The notes under the pieces: generated by a model
The model's database searches: none
The model's input: only the letters and a program-made list of their open reading frames with translations
Told to the model about the DNA's origin: nothing
Assembly: GCA_964537995.1 (NCBI GenBank)
Contig: CAZICW010000010.1
Span: forward strand, 1-43,655
Source of the DNA: JAFLUQ01 sp964537995
Lineage (GTDB): Bacteria; Bacillota; Clostridia; UMGS1883
DNA length: 43,655 nt
Direction of reading: 5' to 3'
Made by a program: the position numbers and the translations under genes
Shown here: one piece after another, positions 24,799 through 32,190 of the stretch
Position numbering within the stretch: the first letter of the stretch is position 1
Layout of the letters: each line of letters begins with the position of its first letter

Positions 24799-25272
24799 TC
24801 ATAAACGGTTATTTCCCGTGTCACCCGCCTCCGCTACTGCCTTGGGCATATTTGTTTTTTGCCAAAGCTGAGGATCGAAGCTGTCCTCCTTATACTTGGA
24901 TGTGAATATTTTTGCGCTGCCCTCGCTGCCGAAAAGAACAACCTTCTTGTTGAACGACGAAAGTCCTTCGACCGTCACGGGGCGGGAAACTCCTGTGTAA
25001 ACCTCAAGAGTTATTCTGAAAAAGTATGTCAGGTCAACAGTGTAATAGCCCCTGTTGAAGCTGAGAGGCTCTACGTTCGGAAAAATCCATATAACCTCTG
25101 CCTTGCGGCATTTCACGTCAATCGCGCGGTCAACAATTTCCTGTCCCGTTTCCGTGAGAAATACACGCAGACATTCAATACATTCCTTGCTTCGGCAGCT
25201 GTCGTATATCTGGTCGGTTTGTATGCAGACCTTTTCGCCGCAGCCAAAGGAGCTTGAAATTCTTTCCTCCAT
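24799..25272 (-). CDS. N-terminal part of an interrupted conserved cysteine-rich protein
   Basis: The open frame is 157 residues, of which 148 (to Glu148) are host sequence and the last nine (AGDTGNNRL) come from the element. It begins MEERISSSFGCGEKVCIQTD with several Cys pairs (CRSKECIEC), and contains AEVIWIFPNVEPLSFNRGYYTVDL and KKVVLFGSEGSAKIFTSKY. No signal peptide or membrane segment is visible. The start has a good ribosome site (AGGAGG, 8 bp spacing). The remaining 129 residues are at 22786-23175. I recall the full-length form as a conserved clostridial protein without assigned function; spore association is possible but not shown here. Confidence 0.8.
   Translation of the reverse strand: MEERISSSFGCGEKVCIQTDQIYDSCRSKECIECLRVFLTETGQEIVDRAIDVKCRKAEVIWIFPNVEPLSFNRGYYTVDLTYFFRITLEVYTGVSRPVTVEGLSSFNKKVVLFGSEGSAKIFTSKYKEDSFDPQLWQKTNMPKAVAEAGDTGNNRL
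24808..24848 (-). other. Hybrid attachment site at the 5' half of the host gene
   Basis: Element sequence with the arm TCCCGTGTCAC (24814-24824) meets host sequence (CCTCCGCTACTGCCTTGG) at the CCTC core (24828-24831). The N-terminal open frame runs 9 codons into the element before a stop. Confidence 0.75.
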
Positions 25273-25350
25273 GTAACAATCCTCCTAAACTATAATTATG
25301 GAATATCCACACTGCATAGTATGAAGTCTGTCACATTTTGCTACTGCTTA

Positions 25351-26073
25351 CTAAATTACAAATCCGCCGTTCGGACTTATAATTTGTCCGGTTATATAGT
25401 TTCCGCCTTTTCCGGCAAGGAAAATCAGAGCCTTCGCAATATCTTCGGGCGTTCCCAAGGAGCCGAGAGGAATCTCTTCCTTCAAGGCTTCAACCTCCGA
25501 CGGCGCAAGGTGCCCGTTCATAGGCGTATCTATTATCCCGGGAGCGACGGCGTTGACCCGTATGCCGGAGGGCCCGACTTCCTTGGCAAGAGCCTTCGTA
25601 AAGCCTATGACGCCGCTTTTCGCCGCGCTGTAGTGAACCTCGCAGGACGCGCCGACCAAGCCCCATATTGAGGAAACATTTATTATGACGCCGCTTTTAC
25701 GGTGTATCATCTGCGGAAGCACAGCCTTACAGGTAAGAAAGCAGCTTTTGAGATTTACGTTTATCATATTGTCCCACTGCTCTTCGCTTATATCCGTAAG
25801 CAAGCTTTGCTCCGCTATTCCCGCGTTATTTATCAGTACATCAATTTTACCGAAATGCCGCGCTGCCGCTTCAACGGCGGCGTTTACGCTTCCCGCGTCG
25901 GCAACATCGCATACGAGCGCAAGGCTTCCGCGTATTTCGGCGCGGAGCTTTTCCGCCGAAGCTTTGTTTTTATTATAGGTAAAAGCGACATTATATCCCT
26001 CCGAGGAAAAGCCGCGCACCGCCGCCGTCCCTATTCCTCCGCTTCCGCCCGTTATGAATACGGTTTCCGCCAT
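25351..26073 (-). CDS. SDR-family oxidoreductase (FabG-like)
   Basis: A 240-residue classical short-chain dehydrogenase. The NAD(P)-binding loop FITGGSGGIG is near residues 6-15 and NNAG near 83-86. The catalytic Ser-Tyr-Lys set sits in VSSIWGLVGASCEVHYSAAKSG, and NAVAPGIIDTPM follows. It is close to 3-oxoacyl-ACP reductases, but with a lone gene the substrate cannot be stated. The frame extends to a GTG at 26082 inside the ribosome site; ATG 26073 with GAGAGGTGG just upstream is preferred. It follows radA by 12 bp and is probably co-transcribed with it. Confidence 0.9.
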   Translation of the reverse strand: MAETVFITGGSGGIGTAAVRGFSSEGYNVAFTYNKNKASAEKLRAEIRGSLALVCDVADAGSVNAAVEAAARHFGKIDVLINNAGIAEQSLLTDISEEQWDNMINVNLKSCFLTCKAVLPQMIHRKSGVIINVSSIWGLVGASCEVHYSAAKSGVIGFTKALAKEVGPSGIRVNAVAPGIIDTPMNGHLAPSEVEALKEEIPLGSLGTPEDIAKALIFLAGKGGNYITGQIISPNGGFVI

Positions 26074-26085
26074 ATGAACCACCTC

Positions 26086-27453
26086 TCAGCCGCGTATGTA
26101 CGCCAGAACGTCGGTCAGATTTTTCACCGCCACAAGCTCTATCCCCGCGCGATCAATTCCGCCGAGAGCATCAAACGGAAGCATACAGCGTTTAAAGCCC
26201 ATTTTTTCTATTTCGGCGATGCGCCGCGCCGCCTGCGTTACGGTTCTCAATTCGCCCGTCAGTCCCACCTCGCCGAAATATGCCATATCCTGCGGCAGCG
26301 GTATATTCATTGCGCTGCTGGCTACGGCGGCGGCTACTGCCAAATCCGTGGCGGGCTCGTCCAATTTAATTCCGCCCGTGACGTTTATGTAGGAATCCTG
26401 CATGGCAAGATTAAGCCCTGTGCGCTTTTCCAGCACGGTTATTATTATTGAAGCGCGGTTATAGTCCAGTCCCGCCGCCATACGCTTGGGATTGGGATAG
26501 ACGCTTTTGGAAACAAGCGCCTGTATTTCAGCAAGAATAGGTCTTGTGCCTTCTATTGAGCATACTACGGCTGACCCCGGAACGTCAACGGGGCGCCCCG
26601 AAAGCAGCATATGAGACGGATTCGGAACATCGGTCAGTCCACGGTCGGACATTTCGAAAACTCCGATTTCATTTGTTGAGCCGAAGCGGTTTTTTACCGC
26701 GCGGACAATGCGATAGCTCTGATGGCGTTCACCCTCAAAGTAAAGCACACAGTCAACCATATGCTCCAGCACTCTCGGTCCGGCAATCGAGCCGTCCTTT
26801 GTGACATGACCGACAATGAAGAAGGTTATTCCCAACGCCTTTGCCATGCGCATAAAGCTCATTGTACACTCGCGCACCTGCGTAACGCTGCCGGGAGAGG
26901 ACGCAAGCTCGGAGGAACATATTGTCTGAATCGAATCAATAACCACCGCCTTCGGCTTAACCGCGTCAATCGCCTCGTTTATATCGGAAAGGTCGGTTTC
27001 GTTTGCGACAAGAATATTTTCGTTCAGCGCGTTCAGACGGTCGGCGCGCATTTTAATCTGGCGTTCCGATTCCTCACCGGAAATGTAGAGTACGGTTTCG
27101 GCTTTGGCAAGATTGCGGCACACCTGAAGCAACAGCGTGGACTTCCCTATTCCCGGCTCTCCGCCGCAAAGCACAAGCGAGCCGTTGACAATTCCGCCGC
27201 CGAGTACCCTGTCCAGCTCATCGCTGCCGGAGCTTATCCGTTCCTCGACGTCTGTTGAAAGGGAAACAATGCTTTTCGGCAAGCCGCTCTTGAGAAGCGT
27301 TTTCCCGTTTGGCGGCGCCGCCAAGCCCGCGCTTGTGCGCTCTGCTTTTTCTTCAATATAGGTGTTCCACTGTCCGCAGCCGGGGCATCTCCCCAGCCAT
27401 TTCGGAGACTCATTGCCGCACTCCTTGCAGACAAAAATCGTTTTTGCCTTCAT
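26086..27453 (-). CDS. radA: DNA repair protein RadA (Sms)
   Basis: A 455-residue RecA-like branch-migration helicase used in recombination and repair. It has the N-terminal four-Cys zinc finger (CKECGNESPKWLGRCPGCGQW), the Walker A loop CGGEPGIGKSTLL, Walker B AVVIDSIQT, the RadA-specific KNRFGSTNEIGVFEM, and a C-terminal Lon-like domain (VTGGIKLDEPATDLAVAAAVASS). Full length for the family (B. subtilis about 458). An upstream in-frame ATG (27468) lacks a ribosome site; GGGAG is 8 bp before ATG 27453, which is chosen. Confidence 0.96.
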   Translation of the reverse strand: MKAKTIFVCKECGNESPKWLGRCPGCGQWNTYIEEKAERTSAGLAAPPNGKTLLKSGLPKSIVSLSTDVEERISSGSDELDRVLGGGIVNGSLVLCGGEPGIGKSTLLLQVCRNLAKAETVLYISGEESERQIKMRADRLNALNENILVANETDLSDINEAIDAVKPKAVVIDSIQTICSSELASSPGSVTQVRECTMSFMRMAKALGITFFIVGHVTKDGSIAGPRVLEHMVDCVLYFEGERHQSYRIVRAVKNRFGSTNEIGVFEMSDRGLTDVPNPSHMLLSGRPVDVPGSAVVCSIEGTRPILAEIQALVSKSVYPNPKRMAAGLDYNRASIIITVLEKRTGLNLAMQDSYINVTGGIKLDEPATDLAVAAAVASSAMNIPLPQDMAYFGEVGLTGELRTVTQAARRIAEIEKMGFKRCMLPFDALGGIDRAGIELVAVKNLTDVLAYIRG

Positions 27454-27483
27454 GTAAAACTCTCCCATCCGTTTCTGCCTTAA

Positions 27484-27512
27484 ATTTTATCACACGGCGT
27501 TCGGAATTTCAA
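27484..27512 (-). promoter_or_regulatory. Sigma-A promoter of radA
   Basis: Minus-strand TTGAAA (27507-27512), 17-bp spacer, TAAAAT (27484-27489), about 30 bp upstream of the radA start. Confidence 0.65.
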
Positions 27513-27563
27513 GTGCAAATTTATTATGCGTCAAACTGTTTGCGCGATTTTTTACGCTCTGCC

Positions 27564-28367
27564 TTATTTTTTGTGTCCCGCAAATGTCATAACCGCAAAA
27601 ACAAGCAAATCTATAACAACCACGCTTGCGCCGACGGGAGTCTCAAAGGCATAGGACGCAAGCATACCGCAGAAAAAGCAAAGCAGCCCAATGACCGCCG
27701 AGCATATCACAACCGCCCGAAAGCTACGGCATAAGCGCATTGCCGAAAGCGCCGGAAAAATTACAAGGCTTGAAATAAGCAGAGCGCCCATAATTCTCAT
27801 GCCGAGTACAATCGTTACCGCCGTAAGCAGCGCTATTACGGTGTTGTAGGCTCCCGCGCGAACCCCTGTTGCCTTGGAAAAGCTCTCATCAAAGGTGACG
27901 GCAAAAATTTTATTGTAGAAAAAAACGAATACAGCAATCACAACAATGCTGAGAATGACGCTTAAAACCACGTCGCTCCGCGTCATGGCAAGCACGCTTC
28001 CGAACATATAGTTGCAAACGTCGGTGTTAAGTCCCGTTGTAAGGCTTGTAACAATAACTCCTATCGCCAGCGCCGACGAGGATATGACGGCAATGGCGGC
28101 GTCGCCCTTTATTTTGCTGCTTTCGCTCAGTCTCAGCAGGAAAAACGCCGAAATAAGGACAACCGGAACCGAAACGGCAAGCGGCGCAAGGTTCAGCGCG
28201 GCGGCGACGCTCATGGCTCCGAACGACACATGAGAAAGTCCGTCGCCAATCATGGAATAACGTTTAAGCACGAGACTTACGCCGAGAAGCGACGCGCAAA
28301 GGCTGACAAGCGCGCCCACTACAAACGCGCGGGTTATAAAGGAATAGGAAAAAAGCTCCGCTATCAT
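27564..28367 (-). CDS. znuB: Zinc/manganese ABC transporter permease (ZnuB type)
   Basis: A 267-residue membrane protein of the ABC-3 family with about eight hydrophobic segments. It contains GDGLSHVSFGAMSVAAAL and GALLISSLVIFPALSAMRL, typical of ZnuB/TroC/MntB permeases. It overlaps the ATPase gene by 4 bp (ATGA) and is the last gene of the zur-znuA-znuC-znuB operon. The zinc assignment rests on the His-rich binding protein and Zur-like regulator of the same operon. Confidence 0.92.
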   Translation of the reverse strand: MIAELFSYSFITRAFVVGALVSLCASLLGVSLVLKRYSMIGDGLSHVSFGAMSVAAALNLAPLAVSVPVVLISAFFLLRLSESSKIKGDAAIAVISSSALAIGVIVTSLTTGLNTDVCNYMFGSVLAMTRSDVVLSVILSIVVIAVFVFFYNKIFAVTFDESFSKATGVRAGAYNTVIALLTAVTIVLGMRIMGALLISSLVIFPALSAMRLCRSFRAVVICSAVIGLLCFFCGMLASYAFETPVGASVVVIDLLVFAVMTFAGHKK

Positions 28368-29074
28368 CCGCGCTCACCTCCCGCAAAGCCCGCGGCAATT
28401 TTTGTTTTGACATAATCCTCGGTTTTCCCGAAAAACAGCGTTTCCCGTCCGCCGATATGAAGGACGTGCTCGGAGCCCTCGAGCGCGGCGGAAACGTCGT
28501 GCGAAACCATGACCACCGTTATTTTTTCGTCCCTGTGCAGACGCGCTATTATACTGTAAAATTCCGCGGTGGCAATCGGATCGAGGGCGGTTGTGGGCTC
28601 ATCAAGAAGTATCATTTTGTCGGCGCTGCACAGTGCGCGCGCCAGAAGCACGCGCTGCTGCTGTCCGCCGGAAAGATTCTTATAGCACTCGTTCTTTATC
28701 GCGCTTATACCGAGCTTTTCCATTGCCGAAGCCGCCTTCAGCTTTTCCGTCTTGCCGTAAAACGGCTTGATTCCCATTGATCCCTGACAGCCTGAAAGCA
28801 CAACCTCCGCAACGGAAGCGGGAAAGTCACGCTGAATATCGGTTTTTTGCGGCATATAGCCTATTTCGCGGCGAGAAAAGCCTTTTTCAAAGTGAATATG
28901 ACCGCTCGCCGCGGATTTCAGACCCAAAATCGCCTTGATAAGAGAGCTTTTTCCGCTGCCGTTTTCACCGAACACGCACAAATAATCGCCCTTTTCCACG
29001 TCGAAATTAAGCCCGCTTACGACGGTTTTTCCGTCATAAACTATTGACAGATCCCTGATTTCTATAAGGCTCAC
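28364..29074 (-). CDS. znuC: Zinc ABC transporter ATP-binding protein (ZnuC type)
   Basis: A 236-residue ABC ATPase with Walker A GENGSGKSS (about 36-44), the Q-loop region IGYMPQKTD, the signature LSGGQQQRVLLARAL, Walker B MILLDEPTTALD and the switch His in VSHD. YMPQ near the Q-loop is common in metal-type (ZnuC/MntA) ATPases. It overlaps both neighbours by 4 bp. Confidence 0.93.
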   Translation of the reverse strand: MSLIEIRDLSIVYDGKTVVSGLNFDVEKGDYLCVFGENGSGKSSLIKAILGLKSAASGHIHFEKGFSRREIGYMPQKTDIQRDFPASVAEVVLSGCQGSMGIKPFYGKTEKLKAASAMEKLGISAIKNECYKNLSGGQQQRVLLARALCSADKMILLDEPTTALDPIATAEFYSIIARLHRDEKITVVMVSHDVSAALEGSEHVLHIGGRETLFFGKTEDYVKTKIAAGFAGGERG

Positions 29075-29997
29075 TTTAACGCCTCCTTCAGATTTTGCGC
29101 ATTTTGCTCCATGAGGTCAAAATAGGTCACGCCGCTTTTGAATTCCTCCGTTGTAAGATTGTGGCAGGAATGCAGCAGCAGCGGTACGGCTCCCGTTTCC
29201 CGCGCAATAAGCTCGGCAACCGAGTTGTCGGAAAGCTCCTCGTAAAATACGACCGAAGCATTTTCTTCGCGCATTTCGTCAATCATCGAACATATTTTCC
29301 TGACAGAGGGTTCGGTATCGGTCGAGCAGGAATCGTATGCCGCCTCATACTCAAGTCCGTATTCCCGCGTAAAATAGTACATACTGAACCGTCCGCCATG
29401 ATAAATTTTCTTTCCTGACGCCGACCTCGTAATTTCATTAAATTCCCCGTCAAGAGCCGTCAGTCTCGCCTTGAGCTGTTCGGCGTTTTCGCGATAACAT
29501 TCGGCATTTTCGGCGTCGCAGGCAACAAATGCCTCGAGGATATTGTCTACAATTGTCAGGCAAAGCTTGGGACTTGTCCAAATATGAGGATCATATTCGT
29601 GGGAATGCGACGAGTGTCCGTGTTCATCATGGTCATGTTCCTCTTCTTTTTCGAGAGCTATATGCTTGCTCGCGTCTACAACCGCGGGCGGATTATCCAT
29701 ACCATCTACTATATTTAACGCCCAAGGCTCCATATTTTCGCCGGTGAAGATAAAAATATCGCAGTTGTTTATCCTTATGACGTCTCCCGTAGACGGCTCA
29801 TAGCTGTGACTTTCCTTTCCGGGGGTCAGAAGAAGAGTTACCTCCGCGTGACCGCCGGCAATGCTGCGCGCAAAATCATAGGTCGGAAAAAGCGTCGCCA
29901 CAACCGTAAGCCCCTCCCGCTCCGCTGTTTGCCTGTCATTTGCGCAGGAGCAAAGCAAAAGCGCGGCGGCAAGCAGCAATATAAGCAGCCTTTTCAT
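29071..29997 (-). CDS. znuA: Zinc ABC transporter substrate-binding lipoprotein (ZnuA type)
   Basis: A 308-residue lipoprotein: signal peptide MKRLLILLLAAALLLCSC with lipobox LCSC (Cys18), then a cluster A-I metal-binding protein. SHSYEPSTGDVIRI provides one metal His. The His/Asp/Glu-rich loop EEEHDHDEHGHSSHSH followed by YDPHIWTSP is the zinc-capturing segment typical of ZnuA. YHGGRFSMYYFTREYG and FYEELSDNSVAELIARETG supply the further sites. The frame extends to 30030, but the ATG at 29997 overlaps the regulator's stop codon (ATGA) and follows GGGGGCGGAG, so it is chosen. Confidence 0.94.
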   Translation of the reverse strand: MKRLLILLLAAALLLCSCANDRQTAEREGLTVVATLFPTYDFARSIAGGHAEVTLLLTPGKESHSYEPSTGDVIRINNCDIFIFTGENMEPWALNIVDGMDNPPAVVDASKHIALEKEEEHDHDEHGHSSHSHEYDPHIWTSPKLCLTIVDNILEAFVACDAENAECYRENAEQLKARLTALDGEFNEITRSASGKKIYHGGRFSMYYFTREYGLEYEAAYDSCSTDTEPSVRKICSMIDEMREENASVVFYEELSDNSVAELIARETGAVPLLLHSCHNLTTEEFKSGVTYFDLMEQNAQNLKEALK

Positions 29998-30404
29998 TTC
30001 TCCGCCCCCTTTTCGCGACATTCGCGGCACAGGCCGTACATGACTGTACGGGAATTGTCAACCTCAAAGCCGTGATGTTCAAGAATATGCGGCGCAAGAG
30101 AATTTAAAAGAGAACAGCTTATATGCAGCAGCTTTCCGCAGGAAAGACATTTGAGGTGAAAATGCTCCCGACAATGCTCGTTACTGCCGACATATTGATA
30201 GCACGCGCCGTTTTCGAGAATATACTTGCGCACCTCTCCCGTTTCGACCATTTTTTCAAGCTGGCGGTAGACAGTCGCCATGCCCACTTTTTCACCCGCC
30301 GCGCGCAGATGAGCCTCAATGTCCGCCGCCGTTATATGCGGCAAGGGGCAATTCTTTATGTACGAAATTATCAAAGCGCGCTGTTTTGTTTTGTAGTCTG
30401 CCAT
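29994..30404 (-). CDS. zur: Fur-family regulator, probably Zur
   Basis: A 136-residue Fur-family repressor. The winged HTH includes ITAADIEAHLRAAGEKVGMATVYRQLEKMVETGEV; the dimerisation domain has HFHLKCLSCGKLLHISC and a final CRECREK, giving the two CxxC pairs of the structural zinc site. Position at the head of a znuACB operon argues for zinc sensing (Zur) rather than iron or peroxide. The frame continues upstream to 30572 through the promoter, but ATG 30404 with AGAGGA (30411-30416) and normal family length is the real start. A Fur-type box lies at the promoter, so the operon is likely autorepressed. Confidence 0.93.
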   Translation of the reverse strand: MADYKTKQRALIISYIKNCPLPHITAADIEAHLRAAGEKVGMATVYRQLEKMVETGEVRKYILENGACYQYVGSNEHCREHFHLKCLSCGKLLHISCSLLNSLAPHILEHHGFEVDNSRTVMYGLCRECREKGAEK

Positions 30405-30426
30405 AATTATTCCTCTTTCGGCAAAT

Positions 30427-30443
30427 ATGAAATTGATTCTCAT
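30427..30443 (-). promoter_or_regulatory. Fur/Zur-type operator
   Basis: ATGAAATTGATTCTCAT (plus strand) is an imperfect 17-bp dyad resembling the Fur-family 7-1-7 box. It sits just downstream of the -10 element, in the transcription start region of the zur-znuACB operon. Confidence 0.65.
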
Positions 30444-30449
30444 TTTCAT

Positions 30450-30478
30450 ATTATAGCACCGTTTCGGATAGCTGTCAA
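30450..30478 (-). promoter_or_regulatory. Consensus sigma-A promoter of the zur-znuACB operon
   Basis: Minus strand: perfect TTGACA (30473-30478), 17-bp spacer ending in TGC, perfect TATAAT (30450-30455). A full-consensus promoter suits an operon kept silent by a repressor. Confidence 0.88.
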
Positions 30479-30596
30479 GCGTTTTTTGGTAAATTCGCCG
30501 AAAAGCAAATTTTAAAAACCGGTCGTGCAGCGCAAGCTTAAAATGTCCTTCCGCTTTGCATATATGCTCCATTCATCGGAGCGTTAAGCAGATTTG

Positions 30597-31097
30597 CTAT
30601 TGATTGCGCCGCTTGGCTTTTACAAGCTCTATCGCTTCTTTTCCTGTCATATGCTCGATTTCCAAGACAAATACACACAGCGATTTCCATTCCCGTTCAA
30701 TGGCTTTTTGACGGTTTTCCTCTGTATCATGCGGCGAATATTTTATCGCCAATGCGTCAATTGCTTTTCTCATTTCGCTTTTTTCCGCGACGACATGGGT
30801 TTTTCCGAATACGATTACGCTTCTGAAATACGTTGTATACTCCTCCGGAACAATTGTGTCCTCGGCTATTACGCAAAACGAAGCCTTGGGTTGCTTTTGA
30901 ATCGCGTCCAATTTGTGTCCGGCCTTCGCGCAATGGAAATAAATTTTATTGTCAAAATAAACATAGTTTAAAGGAACGGCATACGGATAATCATCGTCGC
31001 CCCGCACCGCCAAAACGCCGGAATTGCCGGAGCGAAGGATTTCCGCGGCTTCTTTTTCGGACAAAAGCTGTTTATATCTTCTCATTTTTCTAAACAC
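30597..31097 (-). CDS. Pyridoxamine 5'-phosphate oxidase-family flavoprotein (NimA-like)
   Basis: A 166-residue split-barrel flavin-binding protein. Starting at GTG 31097 it reads MFRKMRRYKQLLSEKEAAEIL, the usual beginning of clostridial Nim/PNPOx-like proteins; a TTG two codons earlier is too near the GGGAGG. GVLAVRGDDDYPYAVPLNYVYF, IYFHCAKAGHKLDAI and ASFCVIAED are typical of the family. Some relatives reduce 5-nitroimidazoles, but most have unknown substrates, so no resistance claim is made. It is the last gene before a gap of about 190 bp holding the zur promoter. Confidence 0.88.
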   Translation of the reverse strand: MFRKMRRYKQLLSEKEAAEILRSGNSGVLAVRGDDDYPYAVPLNYVYFDNKIYFHCAKAGHKLDAIQKQPKASFCVIAEDTIVPEEYTTYFRSVIVFGKTHVVAEKSEMRKAIDALAIKYSPHDTEENRQKAIEREWKSLCVFVLEIEHMTGKEAIELVKAKRRNQ

Positions 31098-31141
31098 AGT
31101 CAAATTCCTCCCAAAATAAAGCTTTGATTTTTTAACGCAAT

Positions 31142-31181
31142 ATACCGCTGCGGACGCTTTTACTGCGTTTTACAGCGGTAT
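31142..31181. terminator. Possible terminator hairpin between the degV and PNPOx genes
   Basis: ATACCGCTG (31142-31150) and CAGCGGTAT (31173-31181) form a 9-bp stem with a 22-base loop. The T run follows on the plus strand, not on the strand of the flanking genes, so its role is uncertain. Confidence 0.35.
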
Positions 31182-31199
31182 TTTTGCTCTGTTTTTCAA

Positions 31200-32093
31200 T
31201 TATTCCTCTTCGTAATCGCTTATGTCAAATTTGCCCGATGTGGAATAAGCAAAGCCGTACAGCGTGGGGCCGCCGTGAGAGCCGATTATGGGGCCGAGTC
31301 TGCAATGGAGAATGTTTACATCCGGAAATTGCGCTTTGAGTTCCTCCGCAAGCGCGTCACGCTTATCCGTAACATCGGCGTTAACGGTTATAACCGTTTT
31401 GCCGTTGAGGTCTCCGACGTTTTTTACCGCCATTTCGATAATTTTTTTATTGACCCTCTTTTCGCCGCGAACCTTGTCGGACTGAACAACAAGCCCTCCG
31501 TCCACGGTAAGTATGGGTTTAATATCAAGCATATTGGCAAAAAGCAGCGTTGCGGAATTGATTCTGCCGCCCTTTTTCAAATGCTCCAGCTCGCTTACAA
31601 CGAAGGCGGCGTTCATATCCTCGGTAGCGTCGCGGAGATATTTTTCAATTTCGTCCGCCGTCGCGCCGGCTTCAACCATATGCGCGGCATGAATTACGGG
31701 CTGCCCGTAAAGGCAGGTATAGGTTTGAGAATCGACAATACGAATGTCGCAGCCGCTCTCCTCCGCGACCTCGGCGGCGGCAATATGGGCGTTTTGGCAG
31801 GTTCCGCTGGCATTGCCGCTGAGAGTTGTGACGATTATCGTGTCATAGCCGTTCTTAATTTCCTCGCGGAAAATATCGGCATATTCGGCGGGAGTTATCT
31901 GAGTTGTTTTTGGCGGGATTTCGGCGCTGCGGAGCCTTTTGTAAAAATCCTCGGTTGACTCGTCAATTTCGCTGCGGAGGTATGTTTCCCCGTCAAAGCT
32001 GTAGGTTATGGGAATTAATCTTATTCCGTAACGTTTGGCAACGGCGGGTTTGATGTCGCTGCCCGTGTCGGTTATAAGTCTGATTTTCGACAT
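31200..32093 (-). CDS. DegV family fatty-acid-binding protein
   Basis: A 297-residue DegV protein. The fold's markers are all visible: ITDTGSDIKPAVAKRYGI at the N-terminus, TYSFDGETYLR, PPKTTQITPAEY, the lipid-headgroup loop TTLSGNASGTCQNA, and FVVSELEHLKKGGRINSA. DegV/FakB proteins bind fatty acids, and some present them to the kinase FakA for acyl-phosphate formation; no fakA (DAK-type) gene is here. A GTG at 32102 lies within the GAGGTG ribosome site; ATG 32093 is chosen. Confidence 0.92.
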   Translation of the reverse strand: MSKIRLITDTGSDIKPAVAKRYGIRLIPITYSFDGETYLRSEIDESTEDFYKRLRSAEIPPKTTQITPAEYADIFREEIKNGYDTIIVTTLSGNASGTCQNAHIAAAEVAEESGCDIRIVDSQTYTCLYGQPVIHAAHMVEAGATADEIEKYLRDATEDMNAAFVVSELEHLKKGGRINSATLLFANMLDIKPILTVDGGLVVQSDKVRGEKRVNKKIIEMAVKNVGDLNGKTVITVNADVTDKRDALAEELKAQFPDVNILHCRLGPIIGSHGGPTLYGFAYSTSGKFDISDYEEE

Positions 32094-32190
32094 AATATTC
32101 ACCTCTGTAAAAGTTTTTTCTTTTCACTGTTATCCGGGGTTATCGGCTTTACGTCAAAGCCTTCATGCAAAATTTTTATTTTGATTTCGG

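Larger units (their letters stand above)
23177..24831 (-). mobile_element. 1653-bp serine-recombinase element interrupting a host gene
   Basis: It is bounded by a CCTC core shared by both junctions (23175-23178 and 24828-24831, plus strand). It carries, in the direction of the host gene, an HMA protein, a free-methionine-R-sulfoxide reductase and a serine recombinase. Inside it, GTGACACGGGA (23184-23194) and TCCCGTGTCAC (24814-24824) are inverted arms, each exactly 5 bp from the TC of the core (23177-23178; 24830-24831). When the ends are joined they form a symmetric attP with 12 bp between arms. Recombination at TC removes 1653 bp and restores the host frame. No coat, capsid or conjugation gene is present. 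Confidence 0.82.

Noticed and set aside
23177..24831. The element as an insertion sequence with terminal inverted repeats and target duplication.
   Set aside because: The inverted arms lie 5 bp inside the crossover rather than at the very ends, the encoded enzyme is a serine recombinase, and the shared core is only 4 bp. A serine-recombinase attP/attB explanation fits better.
25290..25330. A CATACTAT octamer upstream of the interrupted gene (minus strand), reminiscent of -10 elements of sporulation sigma factors E or G.
   Set aside because: No matching -35 sequence was found at the expected 14-18 bp, and a single octamer is weak in AT-rich DNA. It would be welcome support for a sporulation gene but cannot carry the claim.
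29994..30572. A 192-residue version of the Fur-family protein with a 56-residue N-terminal extension.
   Set aside because: The extension is translated from the operon's own promoter, -10 box and operator; ATG 30404 has a proper ribosome site and gives normal family length.
30550..30590. A possible third full copy of the dispersed repeat (GCTCCATTCATCGGAGCGTT).
   Set aside because: Only short words are shared and the characteristic ends are missing; it may simply be a small local hairpin.
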